The notes under the pieces were generated by a model, which searched no databases, was not told the DNA's origin, and worked only from the letters and a program-made list of their open reading frames with translations. A stretch of DNA of 62,158 bases, from NCBI GenBank assembly GCA_022560025.1, contig JAFISE010000176.1, forward strand, positions 1 through 62,158, in the 5' to 3' direction. Made by a program: the position numbers and the translations under genes. This document shows, in pieces, positions 22,230 to 33,498 of this stretch (within the stretch, counting starts at the first letter, position 1; the number at the start of each line of letters is the position of its first letter). This stretch comes from Stagonosporopsis chrysanthemi. Its lineage: Eukaryota > Ascomycota > Dothideomycetes > Pleosporales > Didymellaceae.

Positions 22230-23861
22230 ATGGCAGACATTATATCCGACGAGAAGAAGACTGAATTCGGTTCCAAGGAAGTCAGTGCTGAGGCCCTTTG
22301 CATCACACCTCAGCAGATACAAGCTCGCTTTGAGACGCTTCGTCATCTGAGCGAGGAGCAGATGGCAGCGCTAAACAAGAAACTGGTCAGCAAGCTTGAC
22401 TGGAGGCTCATGCCATGCATTACTCTCATGTATTTGATGAAATAAGTCATTTCTCACTGACATCAAGTCCTCTACTGACGACAAAAGCTACCTCGACCGC
22501 ATCAATGTCTCCAATGCGCGTCTAGCGGGCCTGCAGAAAGACCTCAACATGAACGACACTTTGTGGAACACTGGTATCTCGACATTCTACATTGGATACT
22601 TCATTGGTCAGGTTCCCGGTAATCTCTGGCTTGCGAAAGCCGACCCTCGATGGTTGCTTCCGTCCATGATGATGGGCTGGAGTATTGGCACCATCTGCAT
22701 GCCGGCCATGACCAGCGGCGCTGGCTTTGCGGTCTGCCGTTTCTTCTTCGGTCTTTCAGAAGCCCCATTCTTCCCGGGTATCACACTGAGTAAGCTCATC
22801 CCAACTATCAGATCATATGAATACTAATGACCCTCAAGTGACCTCCTCTTGGTACACCAAAGAAGAGAACCCCATGCGCATGGCCATCTGGCACGCCGGA
22901 AACACCATTTCCAACATCCTCTCAGGTTTTCTTGCGGCAGGTATACTAACTAATATGGAAGATGTACTGGGCCTGCACGCTTGGCAATGGTTCTTCATTA
23001 TTGAGGGCGCAGCATCAATTACTGTCGCCTGCGCCGGATACTTCCTACTTCCATCGTGGCCGCACAACACTTGCTGGTTGTCACAAGAAGAGTCGGAGTT
23101 GGCGCAGTATCGCGTTCAAGTTTCCAATGGTGGCGTGTACGAAGAAAATGGCGGCACATGGGACGGGCTGAAAGAAGCAGCCGAGGACCCCTTCACATGG
23201 TTCTTCTGCCTCATGCACTTCTCACTTGTCACAGCCCAAAGCTTCAAGGACTGCATGCCCTCGGTACGTTCCTCTTGCTTTACTCTCTAATCATTGCCAC
23301 TAACATCCACAGATCATGGACACCTTCGGCTTCGACAAACTGACTACCTACCTCGTCCAAGCCCCTCCCTACGCCGTCGCCTACGCCGCCGCGTGCGGCC
23401 TAGCTCACACATCCGGTCGCTTCCAAGAGTCCTACTACCACATCATTGTCCCCGTTGTCTTCTCTGCTGCAGGCGCAAGCATGCTCATCGGCACCTTGAA
23501 CATTGGGGCGCGCTATTTCGGCCTTGTTTTGCTCATCAGCGGCACATACTCCGGGTTCAACCTGCCGCTGTCATGGGAGACGACGCTTGTCCCAGCGCCT
23601 CGAAGTAAGAAGGCCGCGCTGATTGCGATTGCAGATTGCATTTCACAGGTCAGCCATTGGTTTAGTCCGTACTTCTTTCCTACAAGCCAGGAGCCGTACT
23701 ACCGTCTTGGTGGTGGGTTGATACTGTTTGGGTGCGCGGCGTGTATCGTTAGTGCGAGCTTGGTCAAGTGGCGCGCGGTGAGGTTGAACAAGAAGCTTGA
23801 TGAGGCCGAAGGCTGGACTGAGCATAGCGGTATGGAGAAGGGTTGGAGGCATGTGTACTGA
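22230..23861 (+). CDS. MFS transporter, allantoate permease (Dal5/ACS) type, with mutated first splice donor
   Basis: Four exons encode about 495 aa if the first intron is removed at its expected place (22230-22441, 22488-22789, 22839-23263, 23313-23861). Start at CGCCATGGCA. Family features are SYLDRINVSNARL after helix 1, WNTGISTFYIGYFIGQVPGNL, FFFGLSEAPFFPG, SSWYTKEENPMR and WQWFFIIEGAAS, typical of the anion:cation symporter family that takes up allantoate, nicotinate or ureidosuccinate at the plasma membrane. The expected donor at 22442 reads ATAAGT, not GTAAGT; read through, translation ends at a TAA at 22443-22445, after 71 codons. A cryptic GT at 22429-22430 would keep the frame and shorten helix 1 by four residues. 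So the gene may be null, rescued by cryptic splicing, or use a non-standard donor. Introns 2 and 3 are normal. Confidence 0.85.
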
Positions 23862-24065
23862 GGTTGCATTTGGCTGGATTGGCTGGTTGAAGGCGGAAAC
23901 GTCGCTGTTCATTTTCATGTTTTCGATATTGACATTTGCGAATAGTATTGATCAGCATCTGATACAATCTGACCAGAGAAAAAATGCAAAATTTGATGCA
24001 GTTTTGTACCTGTAAGAGGTCTCCTGAGCACGGCCCTCGTTCTATTCATTGCCACGAAAGGTATC

Positions 24066-24628
24066 CTATACAGCAGACACTAGGCACAAACACAAGGGAC
24101 AGTACTCCTTACAGAAATCAACATACCATCGATCGAAACATCGTGTATGGAAGACATGACGGCAACCCAACACCCGTACCAGATGGCTTGCGTTCATGCA
24201 TTCCAAGCAAATCATGCTTTGATCTTGGTCAGTAAGCCCGTATAGAATGTCACAGCTGTTCAACTTACCAAATTTGATGTTTACTGCTAATCTGCCTTCC
24301 GTATGGGTGATTGAGTTTATCCAATTTGTGCCATTCACGATATAGTGTTGACGGGTACAGTTCCTCAAGTACGTGCAATCGAATCAACCATGCATTGGGA
24401 CCTTCTATCTCTCTGTCAATGGTGCAATAACTCAAGGTGCTGTACATTGATTAGTACCATCAAAGGTCATGAATCGTACTTGTAGACTAACCCGCAAAGA
24501 AGGATCAGGGTACAGATTGCGAACATCGCCAGATTATGAGCAAAGATATTGTTAACATCGGAACAATCTGACAGGCTGTCGTAGGTATCCGATGCGTTTT
24601 GGAACATCATAGCTGTAACCAAATACAT
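24066..24628 (-). CDS. Small single-pass membrane RING-H2 protein (putative E3 ubiquitin ligase)
   Basis: Three exons on the minus strand (24628-24492, 24439-24269, 24216-24066), about 152 aa in this model. Splicing the second intron gives HQICMICLECM, joined to VLGCRHVFHTRCFDRWY and CPLC: a C-x2-C...C-x-H-x2-H-x2-C...C-x2-C RING-H2 finger at the C-terminus. Exon 1 contains one hydrophobic segment, IFAHNLAMFAICTLILLCG, likely a membrane span. The first intron holds a clean branch site (TACTAATC). A RING-H2 with one span suggests an E3 ligase at an internal membrane. The start is uncertain: the frame stays open about 28 codons upstream of 24628 (to near 24713), so a further 5' exon is possible. 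Confidence 0.72.
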
Positions 24629-25520
24629 GTTTGTTGAAAGACTATCAATGAAGGTTGTATGGTGAGGTAAAAATATCGCCCAGCACTCAATGATAAGTGC
24701 ATAGTTTTCAACCTGCTACATTCTGGTCAAGGTCGGATTTCTCTGGTTTCTTGATGTTGGGGCACGGCAGCGGGGGTTTTATGTAAAACATTACAGCGCC
24801 GAGCCCAATACAAAAGCACGCTGCGCCAAGCCTAGTACAAAAGCATCGCTCGCACCGATGTCGAAGCGTGATTGCTCTGTTCGTAGCCCTTAAAGTTAAG
24901 GTTATATATACAATACTCGTGCCAGGACTGCATCGAATCCCTGAAAGAAGACGACCAGTGATTCAGCTTTTAACATAATGCGACAGCGCTCCAAAGCCGC
25001 GCAACATCCACGGCAAACCTGTGAGGAAGCCTAACGCAGTAGCCGGAAACAATCTAGTCAGTTTGGTGGCTGTGATGCACTCGAGTAAGTCTTCCGCTGC
25101 AGAGGTAAGTCCATGGTTACAGCAGTCGGTTGGCAATTGTGGAAAGAGAAGAACAAAATCTTGTGTGCAACATTCAATCACGCTTCTTCAGTGTTGGTAC
25201 CGGCAGAGGTCGTTGAAAGTATGAAGCACCACCGAGTTCTTATCGTGAACGACCCACCTGCGCCAGGGGAGGCTAGCGCTGACGTCACCGGCAAAGTTGC
25301 CCTTTCTCGAACTACGAAAAGTTGAAGCAAGAGCTCGACAAGAGAACCGCAGCGTTGCACAGGAGATATAGACGCGTCAAACTGCAATCGCACTCGAACA
25401 ACAGGGTCTCACCTTAACGAAGCGCCACCACGATTAGCGGCATCAGCATTTGTGACTCAACACCTCGCCTCAACTCCCCACCTTGACGAAGGGCAACGCG
25501 AGAACAACAACCCCATCATC
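24629..25520. other. Intergenic between divergent genes
   Basis: About 0.9 kb. The right part from 25,050 has modest open frames with no recognisable product. It may hold a 5' exon of the RING gene near 24,710-24,800 and the phosphatase promoter. Confidence 0.45.
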
Positions 25521-26493
25521 ATGCCTCCAAGAATCCACATCATTCGACACGCGCAAGGCGAGCACAATGCGACAGTAAGTACATCTTTTGTTTTCTTTAA
25601 TGTCTTTTTTGATTTTTTGGAAGCTCCCTATTGTCAAATAATCTCACACCACCGCAGCGCAATTACACTATACGTGACGCAGTCCTAACCGCGAAAGGGA
25701 AAGGGCAATGCAGCACTCTCCAATCCGCCTTCAAGTACCACAACGATATCGATATTGTGTTCTCGTCACCCCTGCGACGGACCATTCAGACTGCATCCTT
25801 GAGTCTGGGCCCAGCACTAGCACGAAAAGAGGTATCATTTGTTCTCCTACCGCCATTGCAAGAAGTCAGCAACATTGGTTGTGATGTTGGCCTCGCAGAT
25901 ACGGCAGACGACGTGAAGCACATTCTACCAGCTCTCTTTGCAGAGGGTGAGCTACCATTTGACTATAACAAAATCGATGCTTCATATGTCACCAAAGGCT
26001 GGAACAGCAAGGTATGTGAGCCAATCACACGAGCGAAGTGCTTACTCATCTTGGGCCAGGAAGGCTACTGGGCGTACGAGAAGGACGCGATATCGAAACG
26101 TGCAGCAGACCTCAGGAGCTTTTTGCTGGAACGACCGGAGAAGCAGGTAATACTTCCCCTCCCGAAGCACACGCAGCACCCTAATTGAATAGATCGTTCT
26201 CGTCACCCATGGCGCATTCGCTCACTTCCTGACTGAAGATTGGGACGTTGAAGATCCAATGACGGGCACAGCATGGCTGAATTGTACGTCATTACTATCA
26301 ATTGTGCCAATAGTCCACTAACCAGACAGGTGAACATCGTATATTCGACTTCACGCCCAATTCTACTGCCTCAGACGCACACCTGCAGGAGACAGAAGAA
26401 AGCAGGTCGTCGAGAGGCGCTGAGGAGAGACAGCACGATCCGCATGTGCTTGAGGAGCTAATCAAGGTCTCATCAAACGAGAGTCAAAGCTGA
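25521..26493 (+). CDS. Histidine phosphatase superfamily (phosphoglycerate mutase-like)
   Basis: Five exons (25521-25574, 25658-26011, 26060-26146, 26193-26283, 26330-26493), 249 aa. The N-terminal catalytic motif IIRHAQGEHN gives the phospho-accepting His10 and Arg9. Further motifs are DAVLTAKGKGQC, the FSSPLRRTIQTA second arginine block, LQEVSN with a likely acid Glu, and VTHGAFAHFL with the second catalytic His. Family members dephosphorylate small sugars or other metabolites; this one resembles the small cytosolic fungal phosphatases rather than glycolytic mutase, judged from the shortened loop set and the RHA-x-x-x-HN start. Introns are 46-83 nt and all phases agree. The C-terminal tail (after about 205) is Glu/Ser-rich and likely disordered. 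Substrate unknown. Confidence 0.88.
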
Positions 26494-28393
26494 AGAGTAA
26501 AGTGGAAAGAGGACCTGCAGTAGCCTCGCATGGGCTGGGCACACCCCTTCCTCGCTTCATTCTAGCTAGCGATCTCGGTTGTCCAGCATTACTGGCACCT
26601 CTCGAGTGTAAGTAAGGGGATTGCAGTCTAGTCAGATTTGATTGAGTATTGAAGATGCCTAGACCTTCATACAGCAGCACTACGCATCAGATCGCGATGA
26701 TTAGTACCAACATTTCTCTATACTCTTGAGGCCGGCTCTTACCCCGCAAACCCGCTGCTCCAATTTCCTGTCAGCTCCCACAGCTTCTACCGCTCTAACA
26801 GCTCAAGGTACCCAGAAGATAACGATTGCAGCCCATTTGGTATTGATCGACAAATAGCGCGTAGCGTCGAAACGGCGGTCAAGCTCATTGGCTCGGAAAG
26901 CCAACCCAAAATCTGTCTCCGAGTGTGTACCTATCTCGATTCCGAGAATCAGAACGAACGAAGGGTTCATCTGGGGTACAGAAGGTCGCGCGACACGCGC
27001 CTTCTTCAACACGTTTGCACCGACTGTAATTGGCTCATTTGTGCGACCCTCGATGCCCCCGTCATGCACTCCAGGATGTGCACGGGGTAGAGATAAGCAC
27101 GCGAGCGTCAAGGGCGCTGTTTACTTATTCTATTACCTTTCCCACAGCAGTGGAACATTTTCATTACCCTTCCAGAATCCACATGTGGCACGAGCATCAC
27201 GAATGCAATGTCACAAATTACTGCCTCGGTACTAGCCGGGATAGCTGGCTTACCTAAACCGGCACCAGCTCGGCGGCTCTGGCTAAGGCGCGCCACTGCC
27301 GGGATAGTGCGGATCGCGGAAGCTTGACTAACTCACCGAGGCCGAAGATGGAAGGCTGCTGGACGGGCGCGGGTAGGGCTGCAGTCGTTCAGATTGGTGG
27401 CGTTCGATGCCCATCGTCACTGTGCGTCGTTGTTATCTGCGGTTCGCAGGGCAGCCAGCCAACGCAGCTGCATCTATCGCAAAAGGTGCGTCGTGATGTC
27501 AGCGATCATTGCTGCATTCGAAACCGAGCGCCCACGCGTGAGGGCTGCACGTCCCTCTATTGCAGGTGTGCGCAACGTAAAATTTTCGAAATTTTACGTC
27601 AACTGCAGCGCACCAAGTGGAGCGCGTCATTCCTCGCCGCACCAGGGGCGCTGGAGGGCCTGCTGGGCGCACGCCACAGCGGTGACAAAGCGCCTTCACG
27701 ATGCCATGGGCTGCTACGCCAAAGGGCGTGTCGTCCCCAGAGGGCGTTTCCAGCATGCGGCCAGACCGGTGCTCTGGAGAACGCGGAGTGAAGGATTGCA
27801 TGCTCGATATGTTTGAACACCTCCAGAAGCCAATTAAATCTCTGAAGTTGGGCGCTCTGCCAGATTCAGCCTCCCGCTTGGCGGAAGGCTTGTCTGGATG
27901 CAACCTCAACGGTGGGCCGACTTCTCTCGCTGTGAATGGCTACCTGGATGTGCCCGTTGGCAGCGTTCAGCCCCGAGAATTGACCCCGACTCGAGCTGCT
28001 CACTGCCGCGTCCGGTCAATTTCGGTCGCAGCGTCCTGGAGCGCGGAGCGTAGTCTCTGATAGCCATCATTCTATTACACATCTGGGGAAGTGGCAGATA
28101 AGCTGGACGAGTACAAAATAGAACACGTCGCCCGTGGGCCATAAGGTTTGCATCGCGACTCCAACACCAACCCAGGCAATTAACAACGGTTCGTCGCTGT
28201 CGCCAACCGCTTAACCGTCCTTCCGTCCCAAGGTTCCGTCGCGACCTGCACTTCAACTGCTGCTTCAAGCCTCGCCTTGGGTTAGCTCGCCGCTCGGACC
28301 GAACGCATAACAAGGCCTCATCCCCGCCTTTTGATATTCCCACCGCATCCTCCTTCTTTGTTTCTACATCACTTTGAAGAGCATCTTTCCAAT
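26494..28393. other. Gene-poor 1.9 kb region
   Basis: No gene could be supported. Frames at 26803-27111 (minus) and 26888-27235 (plus) overlap and neither shows a domain or plausible introns. A strong inverted repeat lies at 27575-27599. The right end is the promoter of the amino acid permease. Confidence 0.45.
27575..27599. repeat. Short perfect inverted repeat (11-bp arms, 3-nt spacer)
   Basis: The arm ACGTAAAATTT is followed by TCG and its exact reverse complement. It is AT-rich inside otherwise GC-rich DNA. It could be a symmetric protein-binding site or simply a hairpin. Confidence 0.7.
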
Positions 28394-29824
28394 ATGCAGG
28401 AAGTCCAAAGGTCCTACCCGGAGCGGGGTTATGGCGCAGACCCTCCTGTGTACAATGCGGGATTTGACGACATTTCCGAGGGCAAGAAGAGCGACCCCGA
28501 GCTCAACATGCCTCTCGACAAGACCGCCACTGTCCAGGAGGGATCTGAGCGATTCAACCGTCTAGGATGGAAGCGTCTTACCATCTGTCTGATTGTCGAG
28601 GCCATCGCCCTTGGTTCTCTCAGTATTCCCAGCGCGTTCGCAAAGCTTGGGATGATCGCTGGTGTCATCATGTGCATTGGCCTTGGTCTGGTTGCCATCT
28701 ATACGTCATATGTCGTCGGTCAGGTCAAGATGCGCTACCCGCACGTCAATCATTACTCAGACGCCGTTCAGCTAATCTGGGGCCGCTTCGGATACGAGCT
28801 CGTTGGAGTCATGTTCGCGCTATTTCTCATTCTGCTTGTTGGATCCCACGCTCTGACTGGTACCATCGCCTTCATCAACATCATCAGCAACCTTGATATC
28901 TGCGCGCTGGCGTGGAGTGTTGTTTCCCTGGTTATTCTTCTGGTACTGGCACTTCCGCCGTCGTTCGCTGAGTTTGCCATTCTTGGATACATCGACTTTG
29001 TCAGTATCATTGTGGCTATCCTCGTCACCATCATCGCAACCGGCGTTCAGGCGCACAATGCACCCGGTGGTCTGGCCGCCGTGCCCTGGTCCGCATACCC
29101 TCCCGAGGGCACCACCTTCTACGAGGCATTTTTGGCAACCACCAATATCGTCTTCGCCTACTCCTTCGCCGTTTGCCAGTTCTCCTTCATGTCTGAGATG
29201 CACACACCCAAGGACTACGTCAAGTCTATCTGGGCGCTTGGCTTGATTGAGATCTTCATCTACACCCTGACTGGTGCCCTTATCTACGCCTTTGTCGGCA
29301 TTGATGTCAAGTCTCCCGCCCTGCTCTCGGCTGGCGACACCGTCTCACGCATTGCCTTCGGTATCGCTCTGCCCGTCATCTTCATCTCCGGCTCAATCAA
29401 CGGAACCGTCGTTGGCAGGTACATCATGGACCGCGCGTTCCCCAACTCACCAATCCGCTACGTCAAGGGTGCGCGCGGCTGGGGCGTCTGGTTCTGCTTG
29501 ATCACCATCATCACGATCATCGGCTGGATCATTGCGGAAGCCATCCCTTTCTTTAACGCACTCCTCGGTCTCATCTCCTCCCTCTTCATCTCGGGCTTCA
29601 CCTTTTACTTCCCTGCGTTGTTCTGGTTCCAGCTTGTCAGGGAAGGTGGGTGCTTCTCCAGCACCAAGAACATTGCTTTGACGTTCCTCAACGCCGGTGT
29701 TTTCATCATCGGCATTGTGATTCTGGGCGCGGGTACTTATGCCTCCGTTGAGGACATCATTCACCAGTACACCGGCGGCGACGTCCGTAGCCCATTTACC
29801 TGCTCTGCTCTCTCATATACTTAG
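28394..29824 (+). CDS. Neutral amino acid permease (AAAP family, mtr-like)
   Basis: Single exon, 476 aa. The ATG at 28394 (MQEVQRSYPERGYG) gives the usual 60-70-residue cytosolic N-terminus; an in-frame upstream start adds 21 unlikely residues. About eleven hydrophobic spans follow. The first carries the AAAP hallmark LTICLIVEAIALGSLSIPSAFAKLG in two parts, GWKRLTICLIVEAIALGSLS and IPSAFAKLGM; later motifs include AYSFAVCQFSFMSEM and NGTVVGRYIMDR. Proteins of this type import neutral aliphatic and aromatic amino acids at the plasma membrane with protons. The sequence is intact, strongly codon-biased towards C-ending codons, and probably well expressed. The last 12 residues after HQYTGGDVRSPF are not conserved in my experience of the family. 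Confidence 0.9.
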   Translation: MQEVQRSYPERGYGADPPVYNAGFDDISEGKKSDPELNMPLDKTATVQEGSERFNRLGWKRLTICLIVEAIALGSLSIPSAFAKLGMIAGVIMCIGLGLVAIYTSYVVGQVKMRYPHVNHYSDAVQLIWGRFGYELVGVMFALFLILLVGSHALTGTIAFINIISNLDICALAWSVVSLVILLVLALPPSFAEFAILGYIDFVSIIVAILVTIIATGVQAHNAPGGLAAVPWSAYPPEGTTFYEAFLATTNIVFAYSFAVCQFSFMSEMHTPKDYVKSIWALGLIEIFIYTLTGALIYAFVGIDVKSPALLSAGDTVSRIAFGIALPVIFISGSINGTVVGRYIMDRAFPNSPIRYVKGARGWGVWFCLITIITIIGWIIAEAIPFFNALLGLISSLFISGFTFYFPALFWFQLVREGGCFSSTKNIALTFLNAGVFIIGIVILGAGTYASVEDIIHQYTGGDVRSPFTCSALSYT

Positions 29825-31562
29825 AGAGCACGCTATCGATGCATTTAGCAAGGCGTTTTGTTGTTTTGGGATGCGTCTAGGTGGACGCGTGGGATGCATT
29901 TGGGTATTCCTGTATAAGCGACAAGATGTAATATCTCACGATCTACGAATTGAACGTATCACCATTTTAACAATGTACTGCTGTGCCACGTGGACATGCT
30001 GCCTTGTGCGTCCAGAGGTTCCTGTAATGATTTGACGTTTTCTGCAGGTGCGAATCTTGGCTACCATAGTCATGCTTACAGTACTAACACTAGAGACTTC
30101 GGATTCTGCACCTGAACATTGAACCGAACTCCTGAGCCCGCCAGGGATCATCAATCTCATACACTGGGGCCCAAAAACTCTCTCTATATAGCCAACACGT
30201 AAGAAAGTCTAGGTAAGTACATACGACACAGCGGTTAAAGCCAACCTCAGCTGTAGGCAGTCTAATCCAACAACGAAGAACCGCATCTTAGAACGGAATC
30301 TGGACAAGACGTCCGTAAGCGTCAACAAGATACTGAGTCTCTGTACGTCGTTCTCGGACACCAGTATCTGTTTTCTGGGTCACGTGTTCTCCAAGGTTCA
30401 GTCCTGGGCTATGGCAGTGGTAGCTTATGTAGTATGATTTGTCTAATCCGACGCAGACCTTGCCATCGAAGGGCTTGGAGGTGAGCTACCGCCTACCTGG
30501 CACTTGTACTGATGACGAAGTAGAGCTGATAGACTGATCTCGTGATTGATGTTTACATCGATCAGTCAGCTGTTGGAGATCAAGGTGTTTTGTCGTGCTG
30601 TCGATCAACACATTAAAGGCCGCATACGGATCGATCCGCATATTTCTCACCTTCGCCGTCCTGTTCGCTATCACTCTGGCCATTTTGACACATGCAAAGA
30701 GGCATGAGCTCACTGCTGCAAGCACTGCTTGTTGTGCGGTTCTGATAGCCTTTATCAGATCCACCAATCGGTGATCCAAGCAATAATGCGACCAGCATGT
30801 GACAGGTCTAACAGTGGAAGTGAGATCACAGGTCTTGGTGCAAGCTCGAAATAGATCGGTAGTCTCGGAAATCGTGCGAGGCTTGATGCAACGTAGTGGT
30901 GCAGGAAGTAGGCGCGTCTGTTGCCTCTTGGCGGTTCTGCAGCTGAAGTCTGCAAAAGAACCATAGCAGTCGAAAGCCATGTATGCGGCAGATACGATGC
31001 CGTAGGCAATATAAGATTTCAGCTTATCTACGTACTTATGATGACAAACCTGGCTCTTGTCAGGCTACACAGGCAACTACATGGTGTATATCAGCTTTAA
31101 GAACTAAATGCGGTTTCTCTTTCCAGTCTTGGTCTGCACCACCTCCAAGCGTCGCAATTCCCGATACTTCCTTCCATGTCGTCCCGCTCAAACCCTTTGA
31201 ACGCAAAGTTTCCATCGAAGATCGTCTAAAGCTCCCAGAACTTGCGCCCAAAGCCTTTTCCCAGACACCTTACCAGCTTGCAAGATCGCAAGGGTACTGG
31301 GCACGACAAGCTGTAGATGTACAGACGTGACATGTAGGCTGTAGTTCGTTGCAAGCAGAGCTTTGCGCCATGACTCGTCGGTTGTCGATCTCCGTGCCAC
31401 TTCGAGAAAGCGGAGATCGCTCCGCGAGTCATCTGTCCACCGGATCCGCACCATGACGCGGGGCTTTGCCGAGAGGATTAACAACATATCAGCAAATTTC
31501 GTAGGAGCATGTCGAATACTAGACTCGACAAACTAGACTGATAATTAGGCCCCAAAACTTCA
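29825..31562. other. Intergenic, 1.7 kb
   Basis: No supported gene. Minus-strand frames at 30486-30980 and 31188-31487 have no recognisable domain and no matching introns. Confidence 0.45.
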
Positions 31563-32921
31563 ATGGCACAGCAAGAGCAGGGACCGAGCCTTTTGATTAT
31601 TGGCGCTGGTACATTTGGCACATCCCTCGCTGTGCATGCTTCTAAAGCATACCGCGATGCATCAAGAATCACCATAGTCGACCGATGGTCCCCGGACAGC
31701 CCAGTGCAGGACAAAAATGCTGCAGCGATTGATATCAACCGCATTATCCGGACGGACTACACCTCGCCATTGTACTGCAATCTTGCCTATGAAGCCATCC
31801 ACTTCTGGTTCTGGGGTATGGAGGTTCAGGGGCACTTTCACAAAGCAGGGTGGACCGTATTCGATGGCTCCGATCAGAGTCAGGAGTTTCGATCAGGTGT
31901 GCGGAAGACATTCGAAGAGAGAGGGTCGAATGTCGTAAAAGAGGTTGATGCGAAACATCTCGTTCAAGAGCATGACGTGCTCAAAGGGATTGATAGCAAC
32001 AAGCTAGGGAAAGGATACTTCAATCCTGAAGCTGGGTGGGTAGATGCAGCAAGTGCTACCAAGGCCTACCTGCGGATTGCGGAGAGCCGAGGTGCCAAAC
32101 GAGTGACAGGTGAAGTCGAGGCCATGTTGATGCGTGATGGTGGACAAGGCCTATCAGGAGTGAAACTACAGGACGGGACAGTCTTAACAGCCGACAAGGT
32201 GGTAATAGCAGCAGGTGCCTGGACAAGCAGCTTACTATCGCCTCTTGAGGACAGACTCGGCATTGCAGACAAGGATGTAATGGAGCGGCAGGTCACAGCC
32301 GTTGGAAGGTTGTCAGCTTACTATGACCTCAGCGAAGAAGAGGCGAAACATATGATGGACACGAAATTGCCTGTCGTGGTTATTGGTGGCGAGGTCGATA
32401 TCATCCCCCCTTACTACCACCTACCAGCTCTCAAGGTCAACGACATCAAAACTGAGTTTATCAACACTGTGACTACTTCTTCCGGGCGGCGCATCACTGT
32501 GCCAAGCAAAAACCATCAGATGCAAGTTCCCGCGGAGCTTATTCAACAAAGCAAAAAGGTCATCGAAAGCAACATGCCGGAATGGACGAGCGAGCGAAGT
32601 CCTAACCGCTGGCGCATTTGCTACGATGCGGTCACGCCGACAGAAGATTGGGTATTATCAAGACATCCGGATGATCGATTGAATAATGTCTACATCGCGG
32701 TCGGTGGAAGCTTTCACTCGTACAAGTTCATGCCGAATGTCGGCAAGTACTTGCTGAATGTGATAAACGGCAAGAGCAACGGCGCGGAGAAGGACAGAGC
32801 ATGGAAGTGGAAGAGCGAGAGCGAGTTGCAAGAAAGAGGAGCGAAGGAATTCGGCAACAGCCCTCGATCTGTGAATCGGAGAGAACTCAACGACTTTGAG
32901 AACGACAAGTCCAGGCTGTAA
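31563..32921 (+). CDS. FAD-dependent amine oxidase (MSOX/FAOX-like, DAO superfamily)
   Basis: Single exon, 452 aa. The N-terminal FAD-binding motif is LLIIGAGTFGTSLAVHASKA (GxGxxG), followed about 35 residues later by AAAIDINRIIRTDYTSPLY, the second family block. VVIAAGAWTSSLL is the ATG/second dinucleotide motif. Cys353 in RICYDAVTPTEDWVLSRHP sits where monomeric sarcosine oxidase and fructosyl amino acid oxidase attach FAD covalently. GGSFHSYKFMPNVGKYL closes the domain. It therefore oxidises a secondary amine (fructosyl amino acid, N-methyl amino acid or similar), releasing H2O2. The C-terminal tail of about 40 residues is charged and lacks an SKL-type peroxisomal signal (ends KSRL). Exact substrate cannot be told. 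Confidence 0.88.
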   Translation: MAQQEQGPSLLIIGAGTFGTSLAVHASKAYRDASRITIVDRWSPDSPVQDKNAAAIDINRIIRTDYTSPLYCNLAYEAIHFWFWGMEVQGHFHKAGWTVFDGSDQSQEFRSGVRKTFEERGSNVVKEVDAKHLVQEHDVLKGIDSNKLGKGYFNPEAGWVDAASATKAYLRIAESRGAKRVTGEVEAMLMRDGGQGLSGVKLQDGTVLTADKVVIAAGAWTSSLLSPLEDRLGIADKDVMERQVTAVGRLSAYYDLSEEEAKHMMDTKLPVVVIGGEVDIIPPYYHLPALKVNDIKTEFINTVTTSSGRRITVPSKNHQMQVPAELIQQSKKVIESNMPEWTSERSPNRWRICYDAVTPTEDWVLSRHPDDRLNNVYIAVGGSFHSYKFMPNVGKYLLNVINGKSNGAEKDRAWKWKSESELQERGAKEFGNSPRSVNRRELNDFENDKSRL

Positions 32922-33165
32922 AACGCTACGTCTCTCGAAACGGTCCGTCATGCTGTTGGCTTGTCATGATCACAAACTTTGGTTCTGCGGCTGTGCAAGG
33001 ACGGCATCAAACACGAAAGTTTTCTGGACGCCATGTGCGAAGATCAGTATACCATGAATTGCTGCCATAAAAACACCCAATGTCTTCAGTTAGAGTATAG
33101 GGTCACAGTTACGCGTCCCACACCCTCGACACCGATCGCAATTGCATCCTAACTTCGTCGAATCG

Positions 33166-33498
33166 ATGGCATCCAATGCGGAGATAGCGCGTGCCCTTCT
33201 TGCACATATGAAAGTTGAGCTTGGTAACTATCCTCGTTGGAAAGTGGGACATGTTGAAGCGTTCCTGAACAAAGGCGTCAGCGAAGAGGAGATCACTGCT
33301 GAGTACCGCGAGAGGTTGGGTCTGTATGACCAGTGGTTGAGACGGAGGGCAAAGACGACTATCGCTCTGCTGAGAGCGCAGTTTGGCCACGTGAAGGAAG
33401 TTACAGAGCAGGTCGTTATGGGGTGGTTTCAGGGCGGATGTGACGATGGAAAGGTATCCATGATGTACAAGGCTCATTTGAGCGATCGGGATTGGTAA
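33166..33498 (+). CDS. Small hypothetical protein, 110 aa
   Basis: Intronless frame from ATG 33166. It is helical and charged, with a repeated pattern of arginine-rich stretches (AEYRERLGLYDQWLRRRAK). No signal peptide, membrane span or known motif. Codon use looks coding and the antisense frame is poorer. It lies 244 bp after the amine oxidase and 248 bp before family member C, all on the same strand. No function proposed. Confidence 0.5.
   Translation: MASNAEIARALLAHMKVELGNYPRWKVGHVEAFLNKGVSEEEITAEYRERLGLYDQWLRRRAKTTIALLRAQFGHVKEVTEQVVMGWFQGGCDDGKVSMMYKAHLSDRDW

Noticed and set aside
26803..27235. Overlapping frames on both strands upstream of the amino acid permease
   Set aside because: Each is about 100 codons, neither has a domain, and they are antisense to each other; coding status undecidable by eye.
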